DNA of 34,408 nucleotides, taken from contig UQHB01000025.1 of assembly GCA_900540735.1 (NCBI GenBank), positions 1-34,408 of the forward strand. Reading direction: 5' to 3'. The DNA is from an uncultured Megasphaera sp. (GTDB lineage: Bacteria; Bacillota; Negativicutes; Veillonellales; Megasphaeraceae). Of this stretch, positions 9,391-17,210 are shown piece after piece. The notes beneath the pieces were generated by a model. The model was not told the origin of the DNA and did no database searches. It was given only the letters and a program-made list of their open reading frames with translations. A program made the position numbers and the translations under genes. Every line of letters starts with the position of its first letter. The first letter of the stretch is position 1.

Positions 9391-9465
9391 TAGATATAAT
9401 ATAGGCGGAACTGAAAAGGCAGGCGAAGGGTATGCGAATATTGCAAACTCTATGTTTCCTTTGCA

Positions 9466-10548
9466 CTATTGCTTTTGAAAGGGCGGCAAATACTTGAGGG
9501 CGTATTTACTGACTAAGTAGCCATAAATGAAGGTAATGGCTAAAATCAAGATGATTTTGGGGACTGCCGAGACATCAAGGGGATTGAGGAAAAAGGCCGT
9601 GTTTTGGGCGAACGGTTCGCTTACGAAGTAAAAGGCATACGATAAGCCAGCTAATTCCATGGCTTTCGGGCCGTTGCTGTTGCCCCATTGATGTAAGGCC
9701 GCGATGAGGCCAAGCGTTCCCGATAAGGCCAGAGCAGCCGTCATAACTGAGAGAATGGACGAATCCGTAATCAACGAGAAGACCGTCACCATAAAGTAGA
9801 CAGCGAAGACTGCAATAAAGGTGTAAAACCAAATCAATTCCGGCATATACCCCTTAGGTGAGAACCAACGATGTTTGGCACCATACACACCGGCCAAAAA
9901 GAAGAGAACCGCAATAACGATGTAATCGAGGCGGAACGTGAGCAAGTACGCTACGTTAAACCAATGATTACCGCCGAGCAAATGGGCCGCTTCTAAGGAC
10001 ACGCTGAGGACGACATAAAAGGATCCCATGACGAGGGGCGGAATAGGGCCGGCCTTTTTATGCTGCAAACAGTTGTGGCTTAATTGTTTTGCCCCAGCCA
10101 GGCCAAAGGTAAGGACTAAGAGAACAGATAAAAACCAATATTGCCCCTGTGTAAAGGCATCATACCAGTACGTCGTCCAGTAGAACGTGCTCACGTCGTG
10201 ACTGCCGCCGTGGCTAATGAAGGAAATATATGCCAGTTCCGGTGCGAGAATCAAAATTCCGAACAACCATGGCAGGCCCAGACGAGTCCATTTCTTTTGT
10301 ACATAATTGTGCACTAAGTGAATGCGTAGGGTGGAGGCATTACAGAAGCCGCTAATGAAGAAAAGCACTGCTAAAATGACGGGTATGATGCCGTTACAAA
10401 AGGCGTCAAAGCCGATATGCTGCGTTGTCGCAGGGACGAAAGCATGCATGTCAGGATACGCCATAAAGCCGCTAAGGCCTGTACAGAGGACGGCTAAGAC
10501 GATGACGACAGTGCGCAAGTTGTCGAGAAAGGGGAAATGTTTAACCAT
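9466..10548 (-). CDS. Acyltransferase-3 family membrane protein
   Basis: 360-aa polytopic membrane protein with about ten hydrophobic segments. The N-terminal motif FLDNLRTVVIVLAVL is that of acyltransferase-3 (OafA-like) proteins, which O-acylate cell-surface glycans. The conserved Y-H that usually ends this first helix is absent: the sequence reads LCTGLSGF. The active-site histidine normally found there is therefore missing, and the protein may be catalytically altered or belong to a divergent subgroup. The start at 10548 is preceded by AAGGT; a longer frame to 10599 has no better site. It lies upstream of dedA on the same strand with a 132-bp gap that holds a promoter, so it is probably a separate transcript of the same envelope locus. 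Confidence 0.7.
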   Translation of the reverse strand: MVKHFPFLDNLRTVVIVLAVLCTGLSGFMAYPDMHAFVPATTQHIGFDAFCNGIIPVILAVLFFISGFCNASTLRIHLVHNYVQKKWTRLGLPWLFGILILAPELAYISFISHGGSHDVSTFYWTTYWYDAFTQGQYWFLSVLLVLTFGLAGAKQLSHNCLQHKKAGPIPPLVMGSFYVVLSVSLEAAHLLGGNHWFNVAYLLTFRLDYIVIAVLFFLAGVYGAKHRWFSPKGYMPELIWFYTFIAVFAVYFMVTVFSLITDSSILSVMTAALALSGTLGLIAALHQWGNSNGPKAMELAGLSYAFYFVSEPFAQNTAFFLNPLDVSAVPKIILILAITFIYGYLVSKYALKYLPPFQKQ

Positions 10549-10579
10549 AAAATGTACCTTCTTTCTATATGATAAAGTC

Positions 10580-10630
10580 ATAGAAGAAGGAGAGGCCATA
10601 CCATTTCGCTGGGTCTTAACCTTCTTCTAT
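10580..10630 (-). promoter_or_regulatory. 11-bp inverted repeat in the acyltransferase leader
   Basis: Perfect arms ATAGAAGAAGG (10580-10590) and CCTTCTTCTAT (10620-10630) are separated by 29 nt. They lie upstream of the acyltransferase ribosome binding site and downstream of an AT-rich stretch with TATAAT-like hexamers on both strands. Without a U-tract it is a leader stem-loop or an operator, not a terminator. Confidence 0.4.
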
Positions 10631-10727
10631 TTAACTCCAGAATTATATATATTATAATACACATAGATAAATATTTTAAAAACTTTTTCTGCATTTTTAC
10701 ATTTTTCGTGAAAGAAGTGATGCTTCT

Positions 10728-11453
10728 ATGCTAATTACGACCACAGATGGCATCATCCGTCTCTGCATGGCCTTGGTTTTAGGCGGCCTCATTGGCTACG
10801 AACGGCAAGCTCAGAGCATGGCTGCAGGCCTGAGGACGCATACGCTAGTCTGCGTCGGTGCTTGTCTTTGCATGCTTGTCTCTATCAATATGGCCGTGGA
10901 CTACCGCATGCTCTACGATGTAGGCAGTTCCGACCCCGAACGGATTGCAGCGCAGGTTATTTCGGGCGTAGGCTTCCTCGGTGCAGGTGCGATTATGGCG
11001 AACCAACGGGAACGCATCGTCCGCGGACTGACTACAGCGGCCAGTATCTGGGCTGTTGCCGCCATTGGCCTCGTCGTCGGTGCCGGGTATTTGGCCTTAG
11101 CTACAGCCGGGACAGTGATTATGTTCGTCGTCTTAACTGTCTTCATCCGCGTGGACCGCTTGTTAAACCGTCATTATCGTAAAACATATATCCTTCGCGT
11201 TTCCATGAAGAACACGATCTCCCAAATGAAGCGGCTCCATGCCTTTTTGTCGGACCATGATTTGCATATCCAGTCCTTTCAGACCATTTCCCCCGAAGAA
11301 GAACCGCCTTATATTATCCTCGATGTCATGGTCACGTCGGCATGGTATATTAAACAGCACGACATCCTCTTGGAGCTCATGGCCATGAAAGGCGTGCGCA
11401 CAGCAGTCTTGCAAAGCGTAGGCGAACAGGAAAAGAAAGATTATCACCCATAA
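10728..11453 (+). CDS. MgtC/SapB family membrane protein
   Basis: 241 aa. The N-terminal half (about 1-145) has four or five membrane helices and the MgtC/SapB signatures LGGLIGYER with AGLRTHTLV, and AAQVISGVGFLGAGAIM followed by GLTTAASIWAVAAIGL. The C-terminal part (about 150-241) is soluble and resembles the ACT-like domain of long MgtC proteins. Relatives support growth in low magnesium and modulate membrane ATP synthase, mainly in enterobacteria; the role here is unproven. It is divergent from the acyltransferase gene and convergent with the methyltransferase, which shares its terminator. Confidence 0.9.
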   Translation: MLITTTDGIIRLCMALVLGGLIGYERQAQSMAAGLRTHTLVCVGACLCMLVSINMAVDYRMLYDVGSSDPERIAAQVISGVGFLGAGAIMANQRERIVRGLTTAASIWAVAAIGLVVGAGYLALATAGTVIMFVVLTVFIRVDRLLNRHYRKTYILRVSMKNTISQMKRLHAFLSDHDLHIQSFQTISPEEEPPYIILDVMVTSAWYIKQHDILLELMAMKGVRTAVLQSVGEQEKKDYHP

Positions 11454-11491
11454 AAAAGACACGATATCAGCAACGCTGCTGGTATCGTGTC
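11451..11491. terminator. Bidirectional intrinsic terminator
   Basis: A 15-bp stem with one G-U pair (11458-11472 with 11477-11491) lies between the convergent MgtC and methyltransferase genes. Six A residues on its left give a U-tract for the leftward methyltransferase transcript; a weaker T-rich run follows on the right. Confidence 0.85.
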
Positions 11492-11495
11492 GTTC

Positions 11496-12047
11496 TTATT
11501 TCTGGCACGTAAAAATAAAGGCTGGTGGTACGTTGCGCACTTCGAAGGACAAGGACACGTGCGAAAAATAGCGGTGGAAAAAGCGGTATAAGCACGGCGA
11601 ATACTGAAAGGCAATGAAGTAGCCGTGCGGTGCTAAGGACTTGACGATTTCGGCCATAATGTCTTGGCGCGTGTCTTTTGGCAAGACCGTAAAGGGCAGG
11701 CCCGAGATGATGTAATCGGCTTGGTGCAGGCCTTTGGCTTTTAGTAAATACGACAAATCTTCTGCTTGGTTACCGTAGAGACAATCTGGGAAGCGGTGCT
11801 TTAAATCGGCGCGCATGACCGGGTCCTGTTCAATGGCGAGGAACGAACAGTCCGGCCGTTTGTGCTGCATAATGTACGACGTAAAGACACCCGTCCCGGC
11901 ACCGAGCTCGACGATAGTCTTGGCGTGGGTCCAATCGAGACGGCGGACCATTTTGCGCGTTAAATAATAGGAACTGGGCGTACAGCTGCCGATTTTCGTC
12001 GGGTCTGCAATAAATCTTTTTAAGAAAATACTCCGGCTTTCTAACAT
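11496..12047 (-). CDS. SAM-dependent methyltransferase (phospholipid/rRNA methyltransferase-like)
   Basis: 183 aa if started at 12047. Motif I VELGAGTGVFT binds S-adenosylmethionine, FLAIEQDP is the acidic loop after strand 2, and SGLPF stands where NLPY/NPPF motifs occur in this fold. The N-terminal ADPTKIGSCTPSS segment resembles bacterial phospholipid N-methyltransferase-like and KsgA-like proteins; the substrate is unknown. I chose 12047 because AAGGATGG lies at suitable spacing; in-frame ATGs at 12068 and 12059 lack a ribosome binding site, and 12068 directly abuts an operator-like dyad. The gene stands alone, convergent with the MgtC gene. Confidence 0.75.
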   Translation of the reverse strand: MLESRSIFLKRFIADPTKIGSCTPSSYYLTRKMVRRLDWTHAKTIVELGAGTGVFTSYIMQHKRPDCSFLAIEQDPVMRADLKHRFPDCLYGNQAEDLSYLLKAKGLHQADYIISGLPFTVLPKDTRQDIMAEIVKSLAPHGYFIAFQYSPCLYRFFHRYFSHVSLSFEVRNVPPAFIFTCQK

Positions 12048-12068
12048 ATCTATCGCCATCCTTTTCAT

Positions 12069-12101
12069 ATACTATGACTCTTGTTGACTCATAGTATAGC
12101 A
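12069..12101 (-). promoter_or_regulatory. Operator-like dyad overlapping an extended -10 promoter
   Basis: Perfect arms ATACTATGA (12069-12077) and TCATAGTAT (12089-12097) are separated by 11 bp. The right arm overlaps the minus-strand extended -10 element TGCTATACT (12093-12101), so a protein bound to the dyad would block transcription of the methyltransferase. The binding factor is unknown. Confidence 0.45.
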
Positions 12102-12217
12102 GACATATGTTAAATCTATCTAAAGAAATGGAGAAATTTCATAAACTTTTAATATCTATAGTGTAATCTTCTTTAGAGACTCCGTCAATGTATTCATGTA
12201 TACAAAAGCTCAATGTA

Positions 12218-12247
12218 TTGACAGATAATACAAGAATACGATAGTAT
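12218..12247 (+). promoter_or_regulatory. Promoter of the class I/II aminotransferase gene
   Basis: TTGACA (12218-12223) and TAGTAT (12242-12247), 18-bp spacer. The predicted start near 12254 leaves a leader of about 90 nt. Confidence 0.6.
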
Positions 12248-12285
12248 TGGACAGTGAGCATATATTGTTTTGACGGTGACGGGAT

Positions 12286-12341
12286 ACAGAGAGGCCGCCA
12301 AGGACATGCCCGAAATAAATTAGTAGGCGGGAGGAATCTGT
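12286..12341 (+). promoter_or_regulatory. Leader stem that could enclose the aminotransferase ribosome binding site
   Basis: ACAGA (12286-12290) can pair with TCTGT (12337-12341) and CCGCC (12295-12299) with GGCGG (12326-12330). The ribosome binding site GAGGAA (12331-12336) would then sit in the bulge between the two helices. This is inspection-based; no known riboswitch or T-box motif is recognised. Confidence 0.3.
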
Positions 12342-12346
12342 AAAGT

Positions 12347-13594
12347 ATGAGTACGATTATGGCTGCATCTAGCAGAGAAGGAAAAAAATTAAATGATGTG
12401 GTATTCAACGCCAGCGGCGCTGCCCAAGAAGCGGCTGCTAAATATGGCTTAGATAAGGTCGTCAACGGCACGGCAGGCTGTTTTGCCGGTGACGATGAAC
12501 AGGTTGCTTGCCTGCCTGTAGTAGGTGAACTCTATCGAGCTTTGCCAATGAATGATTTTGTGGCCTATGCGCCGCCAGTAGGCCTGACAGAATATAGACA
12601 AGCTATTATTGATGAAACCTTTGAAGACCAACGGCCAGAAGGTTATATCGATGCCATTGCGACATCTGGCGGCACCGGGGCCATTCATATGGCTATTGCT
12701 AACTATTCCGAATTTGGTGATACCGTCCTCGTTGCCGATTGGCGGTGGAATGTCTATTCTTGTTTATGTGCTGAAATTGGCCGTACCTTAACGACCTTTC
12801 CACTCCTCGACGTAACGCGTCATTTTAATATCTTATCGTTTGAACAAGAAATGGCTAAGATTCTAGAAAAACAAGATTCTCTCTTGGTCATTTTAAATAC
12901 ACCGGCTAATAACCCGACTGGCTTTAGCTTGACTTATGAAGATTGGGAACACGTCCTCAACGTATGTCGGCAGTATGAAAAATTAGGCAAACGCATTAGC
13001 ATCCTCGTCGACATTGCCTATATTGCTTACACTGGCGATAAACAGGAAATCCGTAAATTCATGAATCTCTTTAGCAATCTGCCGGAACGGATTTTTGTCA
13101 TGGTTGCCTACAGCATGTCGAAAGGCTATACGCTCTACGGACAGCGCGCCGGTGCCCTCGTCGGTGTCTCGTCGAGCAAGGCCGTCATCGATGAATTTGG
13201 CGATGTGTGCCGCTACTCTGCGCGGACAGCGTGGTCTAACGTCAATCGCGCAGCCATGACCTTAATGGCTAAGATTCGGGCGGACAAGAACTTAGTCCAG
13301 CGCGTCGATGCCGAACGGAATCACTTCTACGAAACGATTAAAGAACGGGCGGACCTCTTCATGAAAGAAGCGAAAGACTGCGATTTGACCATTGTGCCCT
13401 ATCATTCGGGATTCTTCATTTCCATTCCGACCTTGCAGTCCCCGGCTGTGTGCGATGAACTCCAACGAGAACTCATCTTCGGTGCGCCCTTAGCCTTAGG
13501 TGTGCGCCTCGGCATTTGTTCCATTCCTATGAAGAAAATCGTCGGCCTTGCAGGAAAAATTAAAGCTGCCATGAATACAGTAGAAGCAAGATAA
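12347..13594 (+). CDS. Class I/II PLP-dependent aminotransferase
   Basis: 415-aa cytoplasmic fold-type I aminotransferase of aspartate/aromatic type. NTPANNPTGFS (184-194) is the cofactor-contacting loop, D222 and Y225 in VDIAYIAY hold the pyridine ring, and K259 in SMSKGYT forms the Schiff base, with R267 in YGQRAGALVG for the phosphate. RLGICSIP near the C-terminus gives the substrate-carboxylate arginine. The amino-acid substrate is not clear. The start has GAGGAA ten bases upstream. It is monocistronic with its own promoter and terminator. It is not closely similar to the second aminotransferase at 26595. Confidence 0.88.
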   Translation: MSTIMAASSREGKKLNDVVFNASGAAQEAAAKYGLDKVVNGTAGCFAGDDEQVACLPVVGELYRALPMNDFVAYAPPVGLTEYRQAIIDETFEDQRPEGYIDAIATSGGTGAIHMAIANYSEFGDTVLVADWRWNVYSCLCAEIGRTLTTFPLLDVTRHFNILSFEQEMAKILEKQDSLLVILNTPANNPTGFSLTYEDWEHVLNVCRQYEKLGKRISILVDIAYIAYTGDKQEIRKFMNLFSNLPERIFVMVAYSMSKGYTLYGQRAGALVGVSSSKAVIDEFGDVCRYSARTAWSNVNRAAMTLMAKIRADKNLVQRVDAERNHFYETIKERADLFMKEAKDCDLTIVPYHSGFFISIPTLQSPAVCDELQRELIFGAPLALGVRLGICSIPMKKIVGLAGKIKAAMNTVEAR

Positions 13595-13611
13595 TTATAT
13601 AGAACAATACG

Positions 13612-13652
13612 AAAAAGACGTTACATCCTCAAGTGGGACGTAACGTCTTTTT
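13612..13652. terminator. Bidirectional intrinsic terminator
   Basis: AAAAAGACGTTAC pairs with GTAACGTCTTTTT, with a few more imperfect pairs toward a short loop. It serves the rightward aminotransferase gene and the convergent AEC carrier gene. Confidence 0.85.
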
Positions 13653-13664
13653 GTGCTATTGCGA

Positions 13665-14645
13665 TTATTTAAATGGTAAATACCCATACGTAACAAGTAC
13701 ATAAAAAGCTGGATATAAAATTAATACGTAAATCAATGTCGTCGTAATGAACGGCGCCATGGATAAATTGACATTTAACCCGTAGAGCCGCGTCGTCACG
13801 AGGGCGTTAATGGCGCATGGCGACCCCATCATGATAATCAGCGTACCGAGGAGGACAGGGTCTGAAAAGAACCACGTACTGACGACGTACAGCACAGCTG
13901 GCGTAATAAGCAATTTAATGGGAATAAAGTCAAGCGTTACTTTATAATATTTGCCGAGACTGGAAAAATCGATGAGATAGCCAATGGGCACGAGAGCTGT
14001 CCACGCGCTAATGTGAATGGGATACTGAAAGGCCGTGTCGAGAATGGGCGGCCGTGGAATACCGACGACGTAGAGGACAATGCCTGTGGCAATGCCGAGA
14101 ACAGAAATTTGATTCCAGTTGAAAATGACTTCTTTCCAATTCATTTGGCGAAATGATACGTTCCGCTCTGGGTGGGACAATTTATTCTGGTAATAAAAGC
14201 CCATCGGGAAGAGGATGAAGAACATGACGAGATTTTGGAAAATACTGACGATTTGGACGTACGCAAAGGCGAGCTCGCCATAGAGCAAATAACTGCACAG
14301 GCCGCCAAGGGCCCCGAGATTGGACGGCAATGTCGTAATGAGGTAACTGCCGCGGTCGTTGAGATTGGTAAAGTGCCTTTGCAGCCCTAAGAGCAAGACA
14401 ATGCCTAAAGGCACTAAGGCGTTCGTAAAGGCGAACGTCGGCAAGACGACCAGCTCCGGCCGAAGCGGTAAAATCCAAAAGCTAAGGAGCGTCAAAATCG
14501 TCATAATCACACGGATATTAAAACGAATCAGCCCGTTACATTGGTCTGAAGAAATGACGGATTTGCATTTGAGTATATATCCTACTGCCAAGGGCAAGAG
14601 AATATCGAAGAAAATGTAGAGAATCTGTGATTCAGCGTGAGACAT
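13665..14645 (-). CDS. AEC-family (auxin efflux carrier-type) permease
   Basis: 326 aa, very hydrophobic, with about ten membrane segments in two halves, as in the AEC family. Features include the early helix IFFDILLPLAVGYILK, TLPSNLGALGGLCSYLLYG in the first half and IIMMGSPCAINALVTTRLYG in the second, where AEC proteins have a conserved proline/asparagine crossover region. Bacterial members move small carboxylates such as malate or malonate; the substrate cannot be read here. GAAGG lies seven bases before the start. It is 24 nt downstream of the exonuclease gene, so the two are probably co-transcribed without obvious functional link. Confidence 0.85.
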   Translation of the reverse strand: MSHAESQILYIFFDILLPLAVGYILKCKSVISSDQCNGLIRFNIRVIMTILTLLSFWILPLRPELVVLPTFAFTNALVPLGIVLLLGLQRHFTNLNDRGSYLITTLPSNLGALGGLCSYLLYGELAFAYVQIVSIFQNLVMFFILFPMGFYYQNKLSHPERNVSFRQMNWKEVIFNWNQISVLGIATGIVLYVVGIPRPPILDTAFQYPIHISAWTALVPIGYLIDFSSLGKYYKVTLDFIPIKLLITPAVLYVVSTWFFSDPVLLGTLIIMMGSPCAINALVTTRLYGLNVNLSMAPFITTTLIYVLILYPAFYVLVTYGYLPFK

Positions 14646-14669
14646 GGCGCGCCTTCTTTCAGAGGAAGA

Positions 14670-15335
14670 TTAGCCGTGACGAGCAGCGCGGAACGCATCG
14701 GCTAAAGAAAAGGTCAATGGTTCAGCCGGTTTCGTCGCCTCGATGATGGGCTGCATAATATCTTTAAATTCATCTTTCTTTTTCGATAAGACGTAAAGCT
14801 TAGACGTGTTACGTGCATCCCAAAGGGCATCGTGCATTTGGCCGTCAAAGGTTTCGCCGAGGGTGCTGACGGCTTTGTCGAGAGAAATGACTTTATCGAG
14901 TCCTAAGAGATTGCAGTAAATTTGCTGGAAATTTTGCCAATGGTCGAGCATCCACCGCGTGTTTTCGGCATGCATGTCGAGCTTTTTCAGGCGCATTTCA
15001 CACGTCAGCTGACGCCAGTCATTTTCGCTCCACGCGTACATTTCGTAATCGTTGCCCGTTTCGTGGCACCACGCGAGGAAATGTTCGAAGGCCTCCTTGA
15101 AATGGGGCGCTCCGGCGAGCATGCCCATGGTGATGCCTGTCAGCTCTTGGCACGTTTCATTCATTTCTGTCGAATACTCTGGCAAGACATATTCTTTGTA
15201 CGACGAAATTTCTTCGCCTGCTTCATTTAATTTTACGGCGCCAATTTCGATGATTTCACCTTTGCAAATACGGCGTGCTTCCTTTTGCTTGCGGTTAATC
15301 GGATTCATTTCAAAATCGACGAAGACTGCTTTCAT
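14670..15335 (-). CDS. DEDDh-type 3'-5' exonuclease (KapD/ERI-1-like)
   Basis: 221 aa, DnaQ-fold exonuclease. The catalytic acids are visible: D7 and E9 in VDFEMNP (Exo I), D106 in WSENDW (Exo II), and H168 with D173 in MHDALWDARNT (Exo III, DEDDh form). Proteins of this size act on single-stranded RNA or DNA ends; which one is unknown. The start is preceded by AAGGAG, and an extended -10 promoter lies 48 bp upstream. It is the first gene of a two-gene unit with the AEC carrier. Confidence 0.88.
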   Translation of the reverse strand: MKAVFVDFEMNPINRKQKEARRICKGEIIEIGAVKLNEAGEEISSYKEYVLPEYSTEMNETCQELTGITMGMLAGAPHFKEAFEHFLAWCHETGNDYEMYAWSENDWRQLTCEMRLKKLDMHAENTRWMLDHWQNFQQIYCNLLGLDKVISLDKAVSTLGETFDGQMHDALWDARNTSKLYVLSKKKDEFKDIMQPIIEATKPAEPLTFSLADAFRAARHG

Positions 15336-15382
15336 GGAGATAGCTCCTTCCTAAACGAGAAAAAGTACAATGTATACCCTCT

Positions 15383-15391
15383 ATTATACCA
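15383..15391 (-). promoter_or_regulatory. Extended -10 promoter of the exonuclease-AEC unit
   Basis: TGGTATAAT on the minus strand within CCTATGGTATAAT, about 48 bp upstream of the exonuclease start. No good -35 hexamer is present at 17 bp, as expected for an extended -10 promoter. Confidence 0.5.
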
Positions 15392-15414
15392 TAGGCATTT
15401 AGAGAAAACCTATA

Positions 15415-15882
15415 CTAAAATGTACAAACATCGTCTAAGGCGCGGACATTTCCTGTAGCTGTCAGGTGAATTTCCTTGCCCTCTGGGAGATTAGTGAAAA
15501 TACAAAGGCACGCGTCGCTTTTGGCGTAGTCGCGAATATAAGCGGCATCAAAAGTCATGACGACGTCGCCTTTCTTTACGTGTTGGCTGTCGGCGACGTT
15601 CACCGTAAAGCCTTTGCCTTGTAATTGTACCGTATTAATGCCGATGTGGAGCATGTAGTCTGTGCCGTCAGTCGTCGTCAAGCAAAGAGCGTGGTGCGTG
15701 TCCGCAATATAGGTCACTGTGCTATCAGCCGGTGCGTAGACCGTCCCTAATGTAGGCGTAACGAAGAAGCCGTCGCCCATAGTCTTACTAGAAAAGGTTT
15801 CATCCGGTGCTTCTGCAATGGCATGAATAGTCCCTGTAAAAGGGGACGCAAAGCCTTTCGATTTCTTGAATATATTGAACAT
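15415..15882 (-). CDS. crr: PTS glucose-specific EIIA component
   Basis: 155-aa soluble EIIA(Glc)-type phosphocarrier. SPFTGTI opens the beta-sandwich, H64 in DTHHAL is the second active-site histidine and H79 in MLHIGINTV is the residue phosphorylated by HPr. The start at 15882 has AAAAGGAG eight bases upstream, giving the usual family length; a frame extension to 15918 has no such support. It is encoded alone: no EIIBC, HPr or enzyme I gene is in the window, so it must serve a permease encoded elsewhere or act mainly in regulation. Confidence 0.92.
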   Translation of the reverse strand: MFNIFKKSKGFASPFTGTIHAIAEAPDETFSSKTMGDGFFVTPTLGTVYAPADSTVTYIADTHHALCLTTTDGTDYMLHIGINTVQLQGKGFTVNVADSQHVKKGDVVMTFDAAYIRDYAKSDACLCIFTNLPEGKEIHLTATGNVRALDDVCTF

Positions 15883-15951
15883 AGTATAACTCCTTTTCGT
15901 ATCGAGATTATGACTCATTGTAGCATATTCTGGGCAGTGAAAAAAGACAGC

Positions 15952-15983
15952 AAAAAAGCGATCCCATATGGAATCGCTTTTTT
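15952..15983 (-). terminator. Terminator of the DUF3793-flavodoxin operon
   Basis: AAAAAAGCGAT (15952-15962) pairs with ATCGCTTTTTT (15973-15983) around a short imperfect loop. The U-tract serves leftward transcripts ending after the flavodoxin gene. Confidence 0.8.
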
Positions 15984-16032
15984 GTAATGTATTAGAGAGG
16001 TATATGAATGAAGGGGATTTAAGGAAAATTCC

Positions 16033-16446
16033 TTAAGCTTCTGCAGCTGCTTTACCAAGAGCTGCGCATTCTTCGGAATTATCCGGAGTTTCGTTTACGA
16101 TAGCAGTACCGATAACTGTTGCGCCAGTATCTTCTGTACGCTGTTTCCAGTTATCCATCCATTCGCCAGTGCCCCAGCCGTAGGAGCCGAATAAACCAAC
16201 TTTTTTGCCTTTTAACTTGCCTTCGAGTTCAGCGAAGAACGGTTCAACAACAGTTTCTTCCAATTCTTCAGCACCCATTGCCGGGCAGCCTAATAAAATA
16301 ACGTCTTTGGAAGCGATAGCGTCAACAGTTGTGTCTTCGAATTTTACAACTTCTACGTCAGCACCGGCAGCTTTTGCAGCTGCTTCGATTTCATTTGCCA
16401 TTGCTTCTGTGTTGCCTGTGCCACTCCAATATACGATTTCTACCAT
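16033..16446 (-). CDS. Flavodoxin
   Basis: 137-aa FMN electron carrier, the exact length of the classical Megasphaera elsdenii flavodoxin and very close to it in sequence. The phosphate loop SGTGNTE (8-14) and the FMN loops LLGCPAMG and FGSYGWGTGEW are intact. It replaces ferredoxin under iron limitation, as known for M. elsdenii, where it was isolated from iron-starved cells. AAGGAGG precedes the start. It lies 19 nt downstream of a DUF3793 gene, with an apparent Fur site upstream of that gene, so it should be induced when iron is scarce. Confidence 0.97.
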   Translation of the reverse strand: MVEIVYWSGTGNTEAMANEIEAAAKAAGADVEVVKFEDTTVDAIASKDVILLGCPAMGAEELEETVVEPFFAELEGKLKGKKVGLFGSYGWGTGEWMDNWKQRTEDTGATVIGTAIVNETPDNSEECAALGKAAAEA

Positions 16447-16465
16447 GATACATTCCTCCTTGAAT

Positions 16466-17023
16466 TTATGCTACTATCAACGAATCTATAGATGACCCGA
16501 CGACAAAACTGTTTATATACGCTTTGCGGCAAGAGCTGAATTTACGGAATAATTCCGATGCTTTGCAAGCATCGCCGTACACTTTCCATTCGCCGCACAA
16601 CTTAGCGTGATTCCCCTTATTGGTAATGAAGCCACAAACATCTTCTAAGGGATAGCCCAGGAAAATTCCGGATTCGTGAGGGAAACAACCGCCTGTTGCG
16701 ATGCGCTCAGATAAGTGATTCAATATATCTGCCAAGGTACTTTCGCACCCGTAGCCAAAGGTCTGCAAAAAGAAGGAAATCTTCTGCTCGCGGACGTAGG
16801 CTTCGACCATTGCTGGCCGATAAACATACAACAGCGTACGTTTTGGACCATGATATAAAATTCGAAAGTGTAACCCTTTTTTATTAAACTTTTGATTATA
16901 ACTATTAATTAACTCTTCATGAGATTGAAGAGAATTATTATGAGGAAAGCAAATGAGCGATCCCATTTTCAGTCCCGCCAATGTGGGAGATGCACAGTAT
17001 ATCAACGCTTCATCTATACTCAT
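16466..17023 (-). CDS. DUF3793 family protein
   Basis: 185-aa soluble protein of unknown biochemical function. Family hallmarks are CASPTLAGLKMGSLICF near the N-terminus, RTLLYVYRP in the middle, FPHESGIFLGYPLEDVCGFI in the second half, and CGEWKVYGD near the C-terminus. It is rich in cysteine and histidine. DUF3793 genes are known to neighbour flavodoxin genes in anaerobic Firmicutes. The start at 17023 has GGAGG six bases upstream; an in-frame extension to 17056 lacks this. It is the first gene of the flavodoxin operon, under a strong promoter overlapped by a Fur-box-like sequence, suggesting a role in iron-starved electron transfer or heme/flavin handling (inference). Confidence 0.85.
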   Translation of the reverse strand: MSIDEALIYCASPTLAGLKMGSLICFPHNNSLQSHEELINSYNQKFNKKGLHFRILYHGPKRTLLYVYRPAMVEAYVREQKISFFLQTFGYGCESTLADILNHLSERIATGGCFPHESGIFLGYPLEDVCGFITNKGNHAKLCGEWKVYGDACKASELFRKFSSCRKAYINSFVVGSSIDSLIVA

Positions 17024-17058
17024 ATGGGGACCTCCATTCCCTTTCCTGTTCTGCAAAT

Positions 17059-17088
17059 ACTATACCATTAAAGGATAATAATTGTCAA
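17059..17088 (-). promoter_or_regulatory. Promoter of the DUF3793-flavodoxin operon
   Basis: On the minus strand, TTGACA (17083-17088) and TATAGT (17059-17064) have an 18-bp spacer, with TGG before the -10 hexamer giving an extended -10. The predicted start is about 30 nt upstream of the DUF3793 start codon. Confidence 0.75.
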
Positions 17089-17092
17089 TATC
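17074..17092. promoter_or_regulatory. Fur-box-like operator
   Basis: GATAATAATTGTCAATATC matches the classical 19-bp Fur consensus GATAATGATAATCATTATC at 15 of 19 positions by direct count. It covers the whole -35 hexamer of the DUF3793-flavodoxin promoter, a position at which bound Fur with iron would exclude RNA polymerase. Confidence 0.65.
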
Positions 17093-17173
17093 TATTTATG
17101 AAAAATGAGATATTTTATAAATTTTATATAGAAGAGGCCGTTCCCTATTCTATGCAAGCATAAAAGACCGCTG

Positions 17174-17179
17174 TATAAT
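17174..17179 (+). promoter_or_regulatory. -10 element of the thioesterase gene
   Basis: TATAAT about 32 bp before the thioesterase start codon. No convincing -35 hexamer is visible at 16-18 bp. Confidence 0.4.
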
Positions 17180-17210
17180 ACTCAGTATAACGTGAAAGGA
17201 GAAACGAACT

